Of a stretch of 7,173 nucleotides of DNA, positions 6,260 through 7,173 are shown piece after piece. Within the stretch, counting starts at the first letter, position 1. Each line of letters starts with the position of its first letter. Source of the DNA: Halomonas halophila (GTDB taxonomy: Bacteria; Pseudomonadota; Gammaproteobacteria; Pseudomonadales; Halomonadaceae); the NCBI GenBank assembly GCA_002433675.1, contig DJIP01000400.1:13459-20631 (forward strand). The letters are read 5' to 3'. Both the position numbers and the translations under genes were made by a program. Below the pieces are notes generated by a model. The model did not search any database. It was not told the DNA's origin and saw only the letters and a list, made by a program, of their open reading frames with translations.

Positions 6260-6300
6260 ACAAAGGAAACGTGATGTTACGCCAGCCGCTGCGCCGAGCG

Positions 6301-7173
6301 TCAGACGTTGAAGCGGAAGTGCACCACGTCGCCGTCCTTGAGCACGTAGTCCTTGCCTTCCAGGCGCCACTTGCCGGCGTCCTTGGCTCCCTGTTCGCCG
6401 TTCAGGCTGACGAAGTCGTCATAGGCCACGACTTCGGCGCGGATGAAGCCCTTCTGGAAGTCGGTGTGGATGACACCGGCGCCTTCCGGGGCGGTGGCGC
6501 CGACCTTGACGGTCCAGGCACGCACTTCCTTGACCCCTGCGGTGAAGTAGGTCTGCAGACCCAGCAGGGCGTAGCCGGCGCGGATCACCCGGTCGAGGCC
6601 AGGCTCTTCCATGCCCATCTCGGCCAGGAACATCTCGCGCTCCTCGTCGTCGAGCTCGGCGATCTCGGCTTCCAGCTGGTTGCACACCGGAACCACCACG
6701 GCGCCCTCGGCCTCGGCGATGCCCTTGACCACGTCGAGGTAGGGGTTGTTGTCGAAGCCGTCCTCGTTGACGTTGGCGATGTACATGGTCGGCTTCAGGG
6801 TCAGAAAACCGAAGCTCTTGATCTGCTTCTTCTCGTCATCGCTCAGATCGAAGCTGCGCAGCGGCTGGCCTTCGGCCAGGTGCGGCTGGATCTTGTCGAG
6901 CACCGCCTTGGTGGCAATGGCGTCCTTGTCGCCGCCCTTGACCACGCGAACCAGGCGCTGGATGGCCTTCTCCACGGTGTCCAGGTCGGCCAGGGCCAGC
7001 TCCAGGTTGATGGTCTCGATATCCGCCGCCGGGTCGACCTGGTTGGCCACGTGGATGACGTTGTCGTTGTCGAAGCAGCGCACCACGTGGGCGATGGCCT
7101 GGGTCTCGCGGATATTGGCGAGGAACTGGTTGCCGAGACCTTCACCCTTGGAGGCACCGGCGACCAGGCCGGC
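6301..7173 (-). CDS. ychF: Ribosome-binding ATPase YchF (Obg/TRAFAC family), N-terminus outside the window
   Basis: Universally conserved P-loop NTPase that binds the 70S/50S ribosome, prefers ATP over GTP and is tied to translation and the oxidative stress response. 290 residues are visible; against the usual length of about 363, roughly 73 N-terminal residues including the P-loop lie beyond the right edge. The frame is open to 7173, so the internal GTG at 7086 is not the start. The first residues [14 protein letters not shown] belong to the G3/switch II region, followed by [14 protein letters not shown]. The G4 position reads NVNE (DNA about 6763-6774) instead of NKxD, the known reason YchF favours ATP. 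The coiled-coil insert region ([16 protein letters not shown]) and the C-terminal TGS domain ([14 protein letters not shown] to [10 protein letters not shown]) are complete. In gammaproteobacteria ychF usually follows pth, which would be off the right edge. No anomalies seen. Confidence 0.98.
   Translation of the reverse strand, partial: AGLVAGASKGEGLGNQFLANIRETQAIAHVVRCFDNDNVIHVANQVDPAADIETINLELALADLDTVEKAIQRLVRVVKGGDKDAIATKAVLDKIQPHLAEGQPLRSFDLSDDEKKQIKSFGFLTLKPTMYIANVNEDGFDNNPYLDVVKGIAEAEGAVVVPVCNQLEAEIAELDDEEREMFLAEMGMEEPGLDRVIRAGYALLGLQTYFTAGVKEVRAWTVKVGATAPEGAGVIHTDFQKGFIRAEVVAYDDFVSLNGEQGAKDAGKWRLEGKDYVLKDGDVVHFRFNV

Overview
The window looks like chromosomal DNA from a high-G+C gammaproteobacterium, most likely a Halomonas-type halophile (Halomonadaceae). 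This rests on the strong G/C bias at third codon positions, an EctC-family (ectoine synthase) gene, an ImuC-type polymerase and a typical gammaproteobacterial YchF. The genus is an inference: there is no rRNA or other taxonomic marker here.

Layout. Positions 1-3198 (+) hold almost all of dnaE2/imuC, the error-prone DNA polymerase III alpha-like subunit; its first codons lie to the left of the window. A 55-bp convergent gap (3199-3253) follows. Positions 3254-5349 (-) hold a two-gene operon: a membrane-anchored, FMN/[3Fe-4S] glutamate-synthase-domain protein, then a solitary EctC-like cupin. The two genes overlap by 4 nt (ATGA), and a very strong Shine-Dalgarno for the second lies inside the end of the first. 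A compact region upstream (5350-5433) carries a sigma70-like promoter interwoven with two near-identical dyad motifs 20 bp apart, which look like a tandem operator. Positions 5434-6225 (-) hold a DUF4336 (metallo-beta-lactamase-like) protein of unknown role. A perfect 26-bp palindrome (6234-6259) separates it from ychF (6301-7173, -), the ribosome-binding ATPase, which runs off the right edge and lacks its N-terminal P-loop.

Function. dnaE2 belongs to SOS-induced translesion mutagenesis, normally with imuA/imuB, which would lie off the left edge. ychF and the DUF4336 gene look like ordinary chromosomal genes. The most interesting unit is the glutamate-synthase-like plus EctC-like pair. No ectA or ectB is present, so the cupin is not in a standard ectABC operon. 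A dedicated two-step conversion of a glutamate, glutamine or diaminobutyrate-type metabolite is possible but unproven. I see no mobile element, CRISPR array, tRNA or rRNA.
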